64,000 bases of DNA from CAWDVB01 sp963824105 (lineage in GTDB: Bacteria > Actinomycetota > Actinomycetes > Propionibacteriales > Nocardioidaceae), in NCBI GenBank assembly GCA_963824105.1, contig CAWGNN010000011.1, forward strand, positions 1 to 64,000, in the 5' to 3' direction. The notes under the pieces were generated by a model. That model saw nothing but the letters and a program-made list of their open reading frames with translations, was not told the DNA's origin and searched no databases. Every line of letters begins with the position of its first letter. Within the stretch, counting starts at the first letter, position 1. Positions 42,645-50,993 of the stretch are shown in pieces. The translations under genes were made by a program, and so were the position numbers.

Positions 42645-43003
42645 GATCCGTCAACGTAGCGGGTCGCGGTCGGGCGGATCTCGACCGGACCCCAGTCCAC
42701 GGACGGCGCCTTCTTGGCCCACTCCAGCGCGGCGTCGAGGTCGGGGACGTCGATCACGAAGGTGCCGCCGAGCTGTTCCTTCGTGTCCGCGAACGGGCCG
42801 TCCTGGACGACGAGCTCGCCGGAGAGGAAGGTGACGGTGGTGGTCAGGCTCGAGGGCGCGAGCACTTCGGCGCTGCGCAGCACGCCGGCCTCGTCGAGTG
42901 CTCGTGCGTACGCCTGGAACGCGCGCATGCCTTCGGCGATGACCTCCTCGCCCAAGACGTCGGCGGTGTGTTCGGGGTAGTGCAGGAGAAGGGTGTAGCG
43001 CAT
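42617..43003 (-). CDS. YCII/DGPF-domain protein
   Basis: This 128-residue ferredoxin-like YCII protein has the signature DGPFADTKEQLGG. Proteins of this type are encoded with ECF42 sigma factors and are their typical regulon members. Catalysis is unproven. The His in LLLHYPEH and an Asp are the usual conserved pair. It overlaps the sigma-factor start by 28 bases, so both are translated from one mRNA. An AAGGA site precedes the ATG. Confidence 0.9.
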   Translation of the reverse strand: MRYTLLLHYPEHTADVLGEEVIAEGMRAFQAYARALDEAGVLRSAEVLAPSSLTTTVTFLSGELVVQDGPFADTKEQLGGTFVIDVPDLDAALEWAKKAPSVDWGPVEIRPTATRYVDGSWQQVPPSR

Positions 43004-43215
43004 GTCGGCGGTCCTTCCGGTCGCGTCCTGATTCTGTCACCGGAGTGACGATCGAGCCGCCGTGAAATCGACACCTGGTGTGCTGGACGTCCAGCGTGCG
43101 GAGTGAATCCAGGCCCTGGGCGCGACCTGACCCAGGGGGTCGCGCCCCCATCGGTCATCGGGCCGTCCCCACCATGTTGTTCGCGCCCGGATCGCGTAGG
43201 CTGTCCCGTCGCTCG
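43004..43215. other. Intergenic region before tRNA-Val
   Basis: No gene is seen. A TAGGCT box at 43197-43202, about 14 bases before the tRNA, is its probable -10 element. Confidence 0.4.
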
Positions 43216-43287
43216 GGGCGCATAGCTCAGCGGTAGAGCACTGGTCTTACAAACCAGCGGTCACAGGTTCGATCCCTGTTGCGCCCA
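43216..43287 (+). tRNA. tRNA-Val (TAC)
   Basis: Acceptor GGGCGCA pairs with TGCGCCC, the D-arm is GCTCAGCGGTAGAGC, the anticodon stem-loop CTGGT-CTTACAA-ACCAG has TAC at 43248-43250, and the T-arm is ACAGGTTCGATCCCTGT. The discriminator is A and no CCA is encoded. Confidence 0.97.
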
Positions 43288-43634
43288 CCCAGGCACGGCC
43301 CCGCGGCGCAGCGGGAAGTCACCCTGGCGCGACGGTCTCCGCGGCAGCGCGGCGGAGAAGCACTCGGCCCCCGCCGGCGAGACCGGAGAGGGCCGTTCGG
43401 TCCGTTCCAGGGGGGTGGGGGTCGGGGCCGTGGGGGTAGTGCGTATCGATACATCGGGAGCGTACGGTCCGACGCTATCCGCGTTCTCCCGTGCCGCCAC
43501 GCCCTATTCGTCACCTCTGCGCGGGACGATGGGCCCACCTTTTCCCCGGGATGACTCGAGCGTCGGCGGCTGCTCGTCCTTCGTGGAGGGCTCTCACCCG
43601 CTCACCGTGCCGGTTGCTCGCGGAGTGCGACGAC
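43288..43634. other. Intergenic region after tRNA-Val, no gene seen
   Basis: About 350 bases contain several overlapping open frames on both strands but no frame with a ribosome site, a leaderless promoter or a recognisable product. No strong hairpin is evident. Confidence 0.4.
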
Positions 43635-44147
43635 TCAGTCCCTGAGCCGGTAGACCGCGACCAGGTGGGCGCCGGTGCCCTGCGTGACGGCCTTCTCCTC
43701 CACGAGTCGGAATCCCGACCGCTCCAACGAGGTGCGGGACGCAAGGTTCTCGATGTGAGGGTCCACTACGACGCTCGCGCCAGGCACGTGGCTGCGTGCT
43801 TCGCGCACGACGGCCTCGATCAGCCGCACGCCCAGGCCCTGGCCGAGCATGCCGGGCTCTCCGATGGCGTAGTCGATCCCGACCTCGGACCAGAGCGCGC
43901 CGAGGGTCGTGGCGTGGTCGCCGTAGTCGGACCAGCGGTACCACTGCGCGAAGCCGATGTCCTGCCCCTCGTACGTCGCGATCAGCATCCGCGTGGGATG
44001 CGAGGGATCGCCGATCCGGCGGCGGTACTCGTCGAGCTGCTCCGCGGCGTGGGCGTCGGACAGCCACCACTCGGCCACGTGGGGTTGCTCGAGCCAACGA
44101 GCGACGGCGGGGAGGTGGTCGACCCGCATCGGAACCAGCGTGATCAC
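43635..44147 (-). CDS. GNAT acetyltransferase, AAC(6')-like
   Basis: The 170-residue N-acetyltransferase has acetyl-CoA-binding QGLGVRLIEAVV and the pattern EPGMLGQGLG, IENLASRTSLERSGFRLVEE and N-terminal WLEQPHVAEWW. This arrangement resembles aminoglycoside 6'-N-acetyltransferases, but many GNAT proteins with other substrates share it. Resistance should not be assumed. The start is GTG 44147 with a leaderless TAGCGT promoter. Confidence 0.8.
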   Translation of the reverse strand: MITLVPMRVDHLPAVARWLEQPHVAEWWLSDAHAAEQLDEYRRRIGDPSHPTRMLIATYEGQDIGFAQWYRWSDYGDHATTLGALWSEVGIDYAIGEPGMLGQGLGVRLIEAVVREARSHVPGASVVVDPHIENLASRTSLERSGFRLVEEKAVTQGTGAHLVAVYRLRD

Positions 44148-44153
44148 GCTCAG

Positions 44154-44159
44154 ACGCTA
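44154..44159 (-). promoter_or_regulatory. -10 box of GNAT gene, leaderless
   Basis: On the minus strand TAGCGT ends six bases before GTG 44147. Confidence 0.55.
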
Positions 44160-44217
44160 ACCGGTGACGGCGACCACCCGCCAGACCGAACGGTCTTCTC
44201 AATGCAAGACTTGTCGG

Positions 44218-44985
44218 GTGCCGGGGCCCAGGAGCCTGCGAGACGCGGTCACCGAACAAGTGGCCGCGGTCACCGACGCCTACCACCAGCTGCTGAGCGA
44301 TCCTTCGGTGGGCGTCCACCAGATGCGTGTCACGATGCGGCGCCTGCGCAGCACCTTGCTGGTGTTCGCGGCGAAGGCGCCCCAGGGAGCGCTGGCCTAC
44401 CAGCTGCGCGACGCCGCTCGCGAGCTCAGCCACCTGCGTGATGTCGAGGTGATCGAGCAGCGGGTCGCGCTCAACACGGGGGAGGACTTCGAGGCCCTGC
44501 ACCACCAGCTGGAGCGACTTCGCCGCTCGACCGGCACGGCGGCCCAGGTGCTGAGCTCGCCCAGATTCGCCGCCCTGTACGCCGATCTGGCCGATCTCGT
44601 CTCTCACCCGTTCCCGGACCTGTCGCAGGATCAGGTCCAGGCCAAGCTCCGCAAGGAGCTGCGCCGGGCGGAGCGTCGGCTCCGTGCAGCCGTGGACGGA
44701 CCCGACGAGCACCGCGACGTGCGGCTCCACGAGGCGAGGAAAGCGGTCAAGCGGGCCCGCTACGTCCTTGAGGACTTCAGTCTCCACAGCGAGGACCAGC
44801 AAGCCGTGGCCGAGCTGATCCGGGCACAAGACGAGCTCGGCCTATGGCAGGACGCCGTGGTCCAGCGGACGCTGATCGGGTCGGCCTCCGGCCACACAGC
44901 GGAGGAGTGGGACCGGATGAAGACGGTGATCGGCCAAGTCCTCGATCGGCTCGAGCCGGCGATCTCGGTACGCTCCCCCTCATGA
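44218..44985 (+). CDS. CHAD domain protein
   Basis: The 255-residue CHAD domain is an all-helical fold with conserved His and basic residues that binds polyphosphate: VHQMRVTMRRLRSTLLVF, ELSHLRDVEV and LHEARKAVKRARYVLEDF. No CYTH triphosphatase domain is fused or adjacent. GTG 44218 is preferred because AAGACT ends six bases upstream; GTG 44164 would add 18 residues. Its stop overlaps the Nif3-like gene (ATGA), which makes it the head of a four-gene operon. Confidence 0.88.
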   Translation: MPGPRSLRDAVTEQVAAVTDAYHQLLSDPSVGVHQMRVTMRRLRSTLLVFAAKAPQGALAYQLRDAARELSHLRDVEVIEQRVALNTGEDFEALHHQLERLRRSTGTAAQVLSSPRFAALYADLADLVSHPFPDLSQDQVQAKLRKELRRAERRLRAAVDGPDEHRDVRLHEARKAVKRARYVLEDFSLHSEDQQAVAELIRAQDELGLWQDAVVQRTLIGSASGHTAEEWDRMKTVIGQVLDRLEPAISVRSPS

Positions 44986-46139
44986 CGGTCACGGTCGGAG
45001 ACGTCCGGGCGATCCTGGACGGGTGGTATGACCCGGCCTGGGCGGAGTCCTGGGACAGCGTGGGGCTGAGCTGTGGCCGTCCGGAGGCACCTGTCCGCCG
45101 GATCCTGCTTGCCGTCGATGTCACCCCGGTCGTGGTCGGGGAGGCGATTGCTCTCGAGGCCGACCTGGTGGTCACCCACCACCCACTCTTCTTGAAGCCG
45201 GTCCACGGCGTCGCGGCTGACAACCCGAAGGGCCGGATGGTCCACGACCTGCTCACCCACGGGATCGCGCTGTTCAACGCCCATACGAACGCCGATGTGG
45301 CCGAGCTCGGGGTCAACGAGTCCTTCGCCAGAGCGATCGGGATCGTCGACCCAGCGCCTGCACTGCCGGAGGGAGGCGCCGGGGCGCTGGACAAGATCAC
45401 CGTCTTCGTCCCCGAGCCGGACGCCGAACGGGTCAGGAACGCCATGTCCTCGGCCGGAGCCGGTGCCCTGGGGAGCTACGACAGCTGCTCGTTCACCACG
45501 CCCGGCGAGGGCCGGTTCCGGCCGCTGTCCGGGGCGTCTCCGACGATCGGAAAGGTCGGCGACCTGGAGACGGTGGCGGAGGCCCGGATCGAGATGGTCG
45601 TCGAGCGGAGCCTGCGCGGCGCGGTCGTGGCGGCGATGCTCGCCGCCCACCCGTACGAGACCCCGGCCTACGACGTCGTGGAGCTGGCCAACCCGGCGCC
45701 GGCAGCCCCGGAGCGCGGCCACGGCAGGATCGGCTCCTTGGCCGAGGCGATGACGCTCGCGGAGTACGCCGACTTCCTCGCCTCCCGGCTCCGTCCCACG
45801 GCCCACGGGATCCGGGTCGCGGGCGACCCAGACCGAGAGGTGAGCCGGGTGGTGGCCGCCAGTGGAGCCGGCGACTTCATGCTCAACGACGTGCTCGGTC
45901 TGGACGTCGACGTCTACGTCACCTCTGACCTGCGGCACCATCGCGCGATCGAGTTCTTGGAGCACGGGGGACCGGCACTGATCGACGTCGCGCACTGGGC
46001 CGCGGAGTGGACCTGGCTCCCTGTCCTCGCCGACCGGCTCCGGGCGGAGCTCGCCGAGCAAGGCGATACGGTGGACGTCCTGGTGAGCGACACCGTGACC
46101 GACGCCTGGTCCCTGCACGTGGACCAACGCGACCGATGA
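44982..46139 (+). CDS. Nif3-like dinuclear metal centre protein
   Basis: The 385-residue protein is of the Nif3/YbgI/DUF34 family, which forms toroidal hexamers with two metals per subunit. Metal ligands lie in THHPLFL and FNAHTNAD near the N-terminus and in the C-terminal DVAHWAAEW with its glutamate. A PII-like insert occupies about residues 135-250. The biological role is debated. The same gene order (Nif3, zinc ribbon, RNase H/phosphatase) is known in mycobacteria. Confidence 0.9.
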   Translation: MTVTVGDVRAILDGWYDPAWAESWDSVGLSCGRPEAPVRRILLAVDVTPVVVGEAIALEADLVVTHHPLFLKPVHGVAADNPKGRMVHDLLTHGIALFNAHTNADVAELGVNESFARAIGIVDPAPALPEGGAGALDKITVFVPEPDAERVRNAMSSAGAGALGSYDSCSFTTPGEGRFRPLSGASPTIGKVGDLETVAEARIEMVVERSLRGAVVAAMLAAHPYETPAYDVVELANPAPAAPERGHGRIGSLAEAMTLAEYADFLASRLRPTAHGIRVAGDPDREVSRVVAASGAGDFMLNDVLGLDVDVYVTSDLRHHRAIEFLEHGGPALIDVAHWAAEWTWLPVLADRLRAELAEQGDTVDVLVSDTVTDAWSLHVDQRDR

Positions 46140-46149
46140 GGAGCCCGCA

Positions 46150-46893
46150 CTGAAAGCCGACCCGTTCGCCCAACTGAAGCTTCTCGATGTCGCCGACCTC
46201 GATGCCCGGTCCGACCTGCTTCGTTCGAAGCGGACACGGATGCCACAGGACGAGGAGTTGGCCGCCCTCTCCCAGGAGCTGGGCGGTGTCGAGGCCCGGG
46301 TCAAGGAGCTGCAGACCCAAGTCGAGGACCTGACTCGTGACCAGCGCAAGGCCGATGCCGACGTGGAGCAGGTCAAGGGGCGCCGCACGCGGGACCGGCA
46401 GCGCCTGGACTCCGGTGCGGTCGGCAACCCCAAGGACCTGGAGCACCTGCAGAGCGAGCTGGTCAGCCTCGATCGGCGCATCGCCGAGCTGGAGGACACC
46501 GAGCTCGAGGTGATGGAGCAGCTCGAGGCCGCGCAGGGCGAGTTCGACCGGTCCACGGCGAGCCAGGAGGAGCTGGCCGGGCGGATCGCTGCGCTGACCT
46601 CGGAGCGAGACAAAGGCATCGGTGCGATCGACGGCGAGCTGGCCGAGATCGTGTCACGGCGCGCCACGGTCATTGGCGACCTGCCGAGCGACCTGTTGGC
46701 GCTCTACGACCGGATCCGGGAGCAGAAGGGCGGTGTCGGTGCCGCCCTGCTGCGGGCACGTCGCTGCGAGGGCTGCAGCCTGGAGGTCAATCCATCCGAG
46801 CTGGCCGCGATCGCAAAGGCAGCCTCCAACGAGGTGGTGCGTTGTGAGGACTGCGGCCGGATCCTGGTGCGCACGGGGGAGTCCGGGCTCTGA
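46150..46893 (+). CDS. Coiled-coil zinc-ribbon protein, CTG start likely
   Basis: A coiled coil of about 170 residues is followed by a C4 zinc ribbon (CEGCSLEVNPSE and CEDCGRIL), the domain order of the family that lies between Nif3 and RNase H genes in actinobacteria. The first ATG in frame is 46240. The family N-terminus (KADPFAQLKLLDVADLD) starts upstream at CTG 46150, which follows AGGAG by seven bases, giving 247 residues. The role may be nucleic-acid or ribosome-related, but this is unproven. Confidence 0.85.
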   Translation: MKADPFAQLKLLDVADLDARSDLLRSKRTRMPQDEELAALSQELGGVEARVKELQTQVEDLTRDQRKADADVEQVKGRRTRDRQRLDSGAVGNPKDLEHLQSELVSLDRRIAELEDTELEVMEQLEAAQGEFDRSTASQEELAGRIAALTSERDKGIGAIDGELAEIVSRRATVIGDLPSDLLALYDRIREQKGGVGAALLRARRCEGCSLEVNPSELAAIAKAASNEVVRCEDCGRILVRTGESGL

Positions 46894-48041
46894 TGACTGC
46901 CCCACGCTCGGTCCTGATCGAGGCCGACGGTGGCTCCCGCGGCAACCCCGGTCCGGCCGCCTACGGCGCGGTCCTCAGGGACGCGTCGTCGGGGGAGGTG
47001 ATCGCGGACCGCGCCGAGACGATCGGGGTCGCGACCAACAACGTGGCCGAGTACCGCGGCTTGATCGCCGGGTTGGAGCTCTATCACGAGCACGCCGAAG
47101 GGGCCCGCCTCGAGGTGCGGTTGGACTCCAAGCTGGTCGTTGAGCAGATGTCGGGCCGCTGGCGGGTCAAGCACCCGGACATGAAGCCGCTGGCCCTGCA
47201 GGCGTCGCGGCTCGCCCCGCCCGGCACGACGTACACGTGGGTGCCGCGGGAGCAGAACAAGTACGCCGACCGGATCCTCAACGAGGCACTCGACGGGAAG
47301 CGGGCCGACCCTTTTCCTTCGACGACCGGTGACCCGGAGATCGAGTCCGCGGAGCTGGCCAAGGAGACTCGTGCCCCCCTCCAGCGAGGACTTCGCCAGA
47401 CCACGATGACGCTCGTGCTGGTGCGCCACGGAGAGACCGACCACACCCGCGCGCGCAAGTTCAGCGGCAGCGGCGGATCGGACCCGGAGCTCAACCAGAC
47501 GGGGCGGGACCAGGTCCGGGCGACGGCTGCCTGGCTGAAGCAGGCGGGCTTGGAGATCGACGCCTTCTTCACCTCGCCGCTGCTGCGCACTCGGCAGTCC
47601 GCGGAGATCCTCGCCACCGAGGTGGGCGGGATCGGACCGGATCAGATCGGGGTCGTGGCGGGGATGGCCGAGGGGGCCTTCGCCGCCTGGGACGGCCTCA
47701 CCTTCGCGGAGGTGCGCGAGAACGAGCCCGACGCCTTCGATGCGTGGCTGGGATCGACCGACGTCCGGCCCGGTGGGACCGGGGAGACTCTCGTCGAGAT
47801 CCACCGACGGGTCGAGGAAGCGGTGTCAGGGATCCTGCGCGACCACGAAGGCAAGACCCTCGTGGTCTGTTCCCACGTCACTCCGATCAAGGCCGCGGTG
47901 ATCAACGCGCTCGGCTGGCCGATCGAGTCGCAGTTCGCCATGGAGGTGTCCCCGGCGTCGGTGACCGTGGTGTCGTACTACCCCGACGGCAGCGGCGTGC
48001 TGCGCGTCTTCAACGCCGGTCCCGAGCTCACAGCTCGCTGA
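46893..48041 (+). CDS. rnhC: Fused RNase HI / histidine phosphatase
   Basis: The 382-residue bifunctional protein has an N-terminal RNase HI with D12 (EADGGSRGNPG), E53 (NNVAEYRGL), D78 (RLDSK) and D126, which degrades RNA in RNA-DNA hybrids. The C-terminal histidine phosphatase has H179 in LVRHGET and a second His in VCSHVTPI. The fusion resembles mycobacterial RnhC, whose phosphatase half has been linked to alpha-ribazole phosphate. The ATG overlaps the preceding stop by one base, and the gene ends the operon. Confidence 0.92.
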   Translation: MTAPRSVLIEADGGSRGNPGPAAYGAVLRDASSGEVIADRAETIGVATNNVAEYRGLIAGLELYHEHAEGARLEVRLDSKLVVEQMSGRWRVKHPDMKPLALQASRLAPPGTTYTWVPREQNKYADRILNEALDGKRADPFPSTTGDPEIESAELAKETRAPLQRGLRQTTMTLVLVRHGETDHTRARKFSGSGGSDPELNQTGRDQVRATAAWLKQAGLEIDAFFTSPLLRTRQSAEILATEVGGIGPDQIGVVAGMAEGAFAAWDGLTFAEVRENEPDAFDAWLGSTDVRPGGTGETLVEIHRRVEEAVSGILRDHEGKTLVVCSHVTPIKAAVINALGWPIESQFAMEVSPASVTVVSYYPDGSGVLRVFNAGPELTAR

Positions 48042-48222
48042 GTGCGTCTCGTGGGTGGGATGACTGGGCTCAACTGGGCGCCGCCCTCCGAGTGGCGCAC
48101 TGAAAGCGGTGGAGCGTTGACTGCCTGAACCCGCAGCCATGTGCGGAAGCCTCCACGGAGCTCGACGCCATCGAACGAGTGGAGCCTCGAGTGCGGTGCA
48201 TCCTCTGAGAACCGGACAGCCA

Positions 48223-48558
48223 CTAGGAGGAACTCAACATCACCACGCGACGAATGAGCCCGTCCACCACCTGGTAGGCCACCAAGGTTTCCATCTGACC
48301 GTCGGCGACTTGCACTTGCTCTTGGTCCACGACCCAATCTCCGCTCGAGAGACGAGTTGGCACGTGTGCGTGCAGGTCGGGGTTGTCGGCGAAGAGCCGC
48401 TCGTATGCCGTGCGCATCGCCTCGTGCCCGACGAACAGGGTTTGGCCATCGCCGTCAATGGCGGTGACATCCGTGGCGTAGGCACTGAGAAAGGCATCCA
48501 CGTCGTGGGAGTTGTAGGCGTCGAGTTGCCTCTGGACGGCGGCTGCAGCATCGACCAT
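48223..48558 (-). CDS. SnoaL/NTF2-like protein
   Basis: This 111-residue NTF2-like fold protein has AYNSHDVDAFLSAYATDVTAID, which is the usual start of the SnoaL-like family, and HVPTRLSSGDWVVDQEQV. Such folds act as small-molecule isomerases or ligand binders, and the substrate is unknown. A CATGAT box lies six bases before the ATG. A repeat copy is located 64 bases upstream. Confidence 0.8.
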   Translation of the reverse strand: MVDAAAAVQRQLDAYNSHDVDAFLSAYATDVTAIDGDGQTLFVGHEAMRTAYERLFADNPDLHAHVPTRLSSGDWVVDQEQVQVADGQMETLVAYQVVDGLIRRVVMLSSS

Positions 48559-48621
48559 GCGGTGATCATGTCACTCCGGCAAAGTCTCCCCTGTGTATCC
48601 CGGCAGCCTCCCGCGCTGGTC

Positions 48622-48675
48622 GCGGCATGACCGTGAAACGGTATGCCGCCATCCGCCCTGCGGCATGTGCGGACG
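48622..48675 (+). repeat. Interspersed repeat, copy 5
   Basis: GCGGCAT-G-ACCGT, GAA, ACGGT-ATGCCGC form a 12-pair hairpin with one bulge, the same as in the copy at 1601-1690 with two more pairs. CCATCCGCC and CTGCGGCATGTGCGGACG follow. It lies 14 bases beyond the stop of the minus-strand gene that ends at 48690. Confidence 0.85.
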
Positions 48676-48689
48676 CATCGAGAGTCGGT

Positions 48690-49208
48690 CTACTGGCGCT
48701 GTTCGTCGATCAACCGGAGCTGCGTGATGACGTCGTGTGCGGCGTGAAAGATCGGCGAGAGAACGTCCCCGCCATTTCCAAGGTCGTCCTCGGCTGCTTC
48801 ATACGCTCGTGGTCCTTGGTAGGTAAGTGCGCGGATGACCGTCCGTCCCACCCCCGGAAGGGACTGGTCGCTACTGGGTGGAAGTCGATCGAGTTCAGAT
48901 GCCAGCGCGGCCAACAGACTTTCCGTGGCCTGCACGACCGGCTGGTGCGATCCTCCTCCGATGATCCCGAAGCCAGAACTGGTGTAAAGGCTGGTTGTCC
49001 CATCCCGGAGACAGACAAGGGTCGCCGTACCGTTCGGGTATCCCGTTTCCATCAGGCATCCCCAGATTCGGTCCGTCGAGTCTGCGGCGCCTAGCCCGAC
49101 CGAATCTGGATCAATGCTGAGCACCTGCTCCCTTAGCCCGTGATAGACCTCGGCTGCGGCCGGCTGGGTGGAAGAGGACTCGGCCTTGCGTTGCTTGCGA
49201 CGAAACAC
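48690..49208 (-). CDS. Conserved hypothetical protein, 172 aa
   Basis: The soluble protein starts with a basic segment (FRRKQRK). A domain follows with the pattern GLREQVLSIDPDSVGL, VWG/IWGCLMETGYPNGTATLVCL and DGTTSLYTSSGFGIIGGG. That pattern is seen in actinobacterial proteins of unknown function. The C-terminus is helical. GTG 49208 is preceded by TACAGT at six bases (leaderless). It lies between two repeat copies in the accessory region. Confidence 0.7.
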   Translation of the reverse strand: MFRRKQRKAESSSTQPAAAEVYHGLREQVLSIDPDSVGLGAADSTDRIWGCLMETGYPNGTATLVCLRDGTTSLYTSSGFGIIGGGSHQPVVQATESLLAALASELDRLPPSSDQSLPGVGRTVIRALTYQGPRAYEAAEDDLGNGGDVLSPIFHAAHDVITQLRLIDEQRQ

Positions 49209-49214
49209 TTCGAC

Positions 49215-49220
49215 ACTGTA
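49215..49220 (-). promoter_or_regulatory. -10 box, leaderless promoter
   Basis: On the minus strand TACAGT ends six bases before GTG 49208. Confidence 0.55.
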
Positions 49221-49280
49221 CCCACGGTCGCTTCGACCTCAGAGGACTTCGATGTGGAAGCGGACCTCAGAGGCAGACGC

Positions 49281-49312
49281 GGATGGCCGCGTAGCGTCGA
49301 ACGCTCAGCGGC
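49281..49312 (+). repeat. Interspersed repeat, copy 6 (hairpin module)
   Basis: GGATGG and then the 25-base hairpin module at 49288-49312, identical to the ones at 1179 and 51983. Outer arms GCCGC/GCGGC and inner arms AGCGT/ACGCT are separated by a two-by-two internal loop. The GCGGCATG core is not present at this copy. Confidence 0.85.
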
Positions 49313-49319
49313 TTCTAGT

Positions 49320-49537
49320 TCCATTGACGTCAGATCGGGTCTCGGCCGAGGCTCGGTTGAGGTGGTCGGGGTGGTCGCTCACTTTGCGGCTGTCCACCCT
49401 TGAGGTGTGACTCACTCATGGCATGCGCTGCCCCGGCCACCGTCGGGCGGGAGAGGCTGAAGAGGGGAATGCCCAGCTCATAGAAGCGGTGCCCTCCTGC
49501 ACCCATCCATCTAGTGGTGACGAGGTCAGGAGCAGGT
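49320..49537 (+). ncRNA. Candidate IS110 5' noncoding end / bridge RNA region
   Basis: IS110 elements encode a bridge (seek) RNA in a noncoding end, which directs target and donor recognition. This 218-base stretch before the transposase has no gene and contains short hairpins, e.g. GGTGC and GCACC around CCTCCT (49488-49503). The element boundary and the RNA itself cannot be fixed by eye. Confidence 0.3.
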
Positions 49538-50710
49538 ATGGCAGACGGGCGTGTGGTGATCGGGATGGATCCGCATAAGCGGTCCGCGACGATCGAGGTG
49601 ATGGCCGGCGACGAGCAGGTGTTGTTCAAGCAGCGGTATGGCACCGACCCGACCGGGTTCGATCAGATGCTGGCCGATGGTCGGCGGTGGCCGGACCGGG
49701 TCTGGGCGGTCGAGGGCTGTGAGGGCATCGGGAAGCATCTGGTGCTCCGGCTGCTGGAGGCCGGTGAGCCGGTGGTCGATGTTCCGGCGAAGCTGTCGGC
49801 GCGGATGCGGATGTTCGCCACCGGCCAAGGCCGCAAGACCGACGACACCGACGCCCACTCCATCGCGCTGGTCGCAGTCCGGATGACCGGGCTTCGTGAA
49901 GTCGTGTCCGACGAACACCTCGAGGTGCTGCGGCTGCTGGTCGACCGCCGTCGCCGGATCGGCGCCGACCACACCCGGATGGTGTCCCAGCTGCACGGGC
50001 TGTTGCTGGAACTGTTGCCTGGTGGGGCGAAGAAGGATCTGTCGGCCGCTCAGGCCCGCAAGCTCTTGGCCGGAGTCCGACCGAAGGACACCGCCGGCAA
50101 GACCCGCAAACGGGTCGCACTCGAGCTCGTGGTCGATCTCGAGCGGATCTATCGCCGCAGGAAGGAAGCCAACAAAGAACTCCTCGACCTGGTGAAGACG
50201 ACCCAGACCGGGCTCTTGGATCTGCACGGCATCGGACCCTCCGACGCAGCCCGGCTGCTGGTCGAGGTCGGCGACGTCACCCGGTTCCCCACCAAAGGCC
50301 ACTTCGCGTCCTGGACCGGCACCGCCCCCATCGACGCCTCCTCAGGAGACAACGTCCGCCACCGGCTGTCGCGGGGAGGGAACCGGGCGATCAACCGCGT
50401 GCTGCACATGATGGCCACCGTCCAACTCCGCAACCCGACCGAAGGACGGGCCTACTACGACCGGAAGATCGCGGCCGGGAAGACCAAACGAGAAGCGATG
50501 CGCTGCCTCAAACGCAGACTGTCCGACATCGTCTATCGGACCATGCTCGACGACCTCGTCGCCGGGAAGGTGGCGGGTCCGGGTGGACACTCGGGGACGA
50601 CTCTTCAATCCAGCGCGGCCGACCTGACCCCGGTCATCGGCTCTTCGGATCAGTCACACCAAGGACCCGCCAGCATCGAGCCTAAACCCGCCCTCCCCAT
50701 GGTGTCTTGA
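49538..50710 (+). mobile_element. IS110-family transposase, apparently intact
   Basis: The 390-residue DEDD recombinase has an N-terminal RuvC-like domain with D11 (GMDPHKRS), a glutamate in VWAVEGCEG and the acidic pair in RKTDDTDAHS. A coiled middle follows, then the C-terminal Transposase_20 domain (LLDLHGIGPSDAARLLVEVGDV) with the candidate nucleophile Ser in RLSRGGNRAI. No stop or frameshift is seen, so it may be active. ATG 49538 gives the family start. IS110 elements lack long terminal repeats, so the ends are not assigned. Confidence 0.9.
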
Positions 50711-50805
50711 CACAGAGGGGAGCCATGACCGAGCGCGAGTCAGGATCCTTCCCTCTCACAGGGAGACGGGACAGTCGTCCCTGATGGCTACAGCGCTGAC
50801 CTGCC

Positions 50806-50811
50806 TATGGT
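50806..50811 (+). promoter_or_regulatory. -10 box, leaderless promoter
   Basis: TATGGT ends six bases before ATG 50818. Confidence 0.5.
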
Positions 50812-50817
50812 GTGGCT

Positions 50818-50928
50818 ATGTCTCGGCGCTACGGACTCATCCACTTCGGTTTCGACATCCTGATGACCTTCATCACCGGCGGCCTGTGGCTGATCTGGAT
50901 CTTTGTGCGCGAGATGCGCGGCCGCTAG
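50818..50928 (+). CDS. 36-residue membrane microprotein
   Basis: The product begins MSRRYGLIHFGFDILMTF, has one hydrophobic span (about residues 8-30, core ITGGLWLIWIF) and ends in a basic tail VREMRGR. Its length is below common gene-finding cut-offs. Very similar short proteins with the T-x-G-G-L-W-L-I-W pattern occur in actinobacteria (from memory). A leaderless promoter with exact six-base spacing supports expression. The function is unknown. Confidence 0.65.
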   Translation: MSRRYGLIHFGFDILMTFITGGLWLIWIFVREMRGR

Positions 50929-50993
50929 TCGTCTCGCCGCAGGCTGGCGAGCCGGATGCGTGGGCCATGCCGTCGGTCCGGTGGGTGCGCAGA

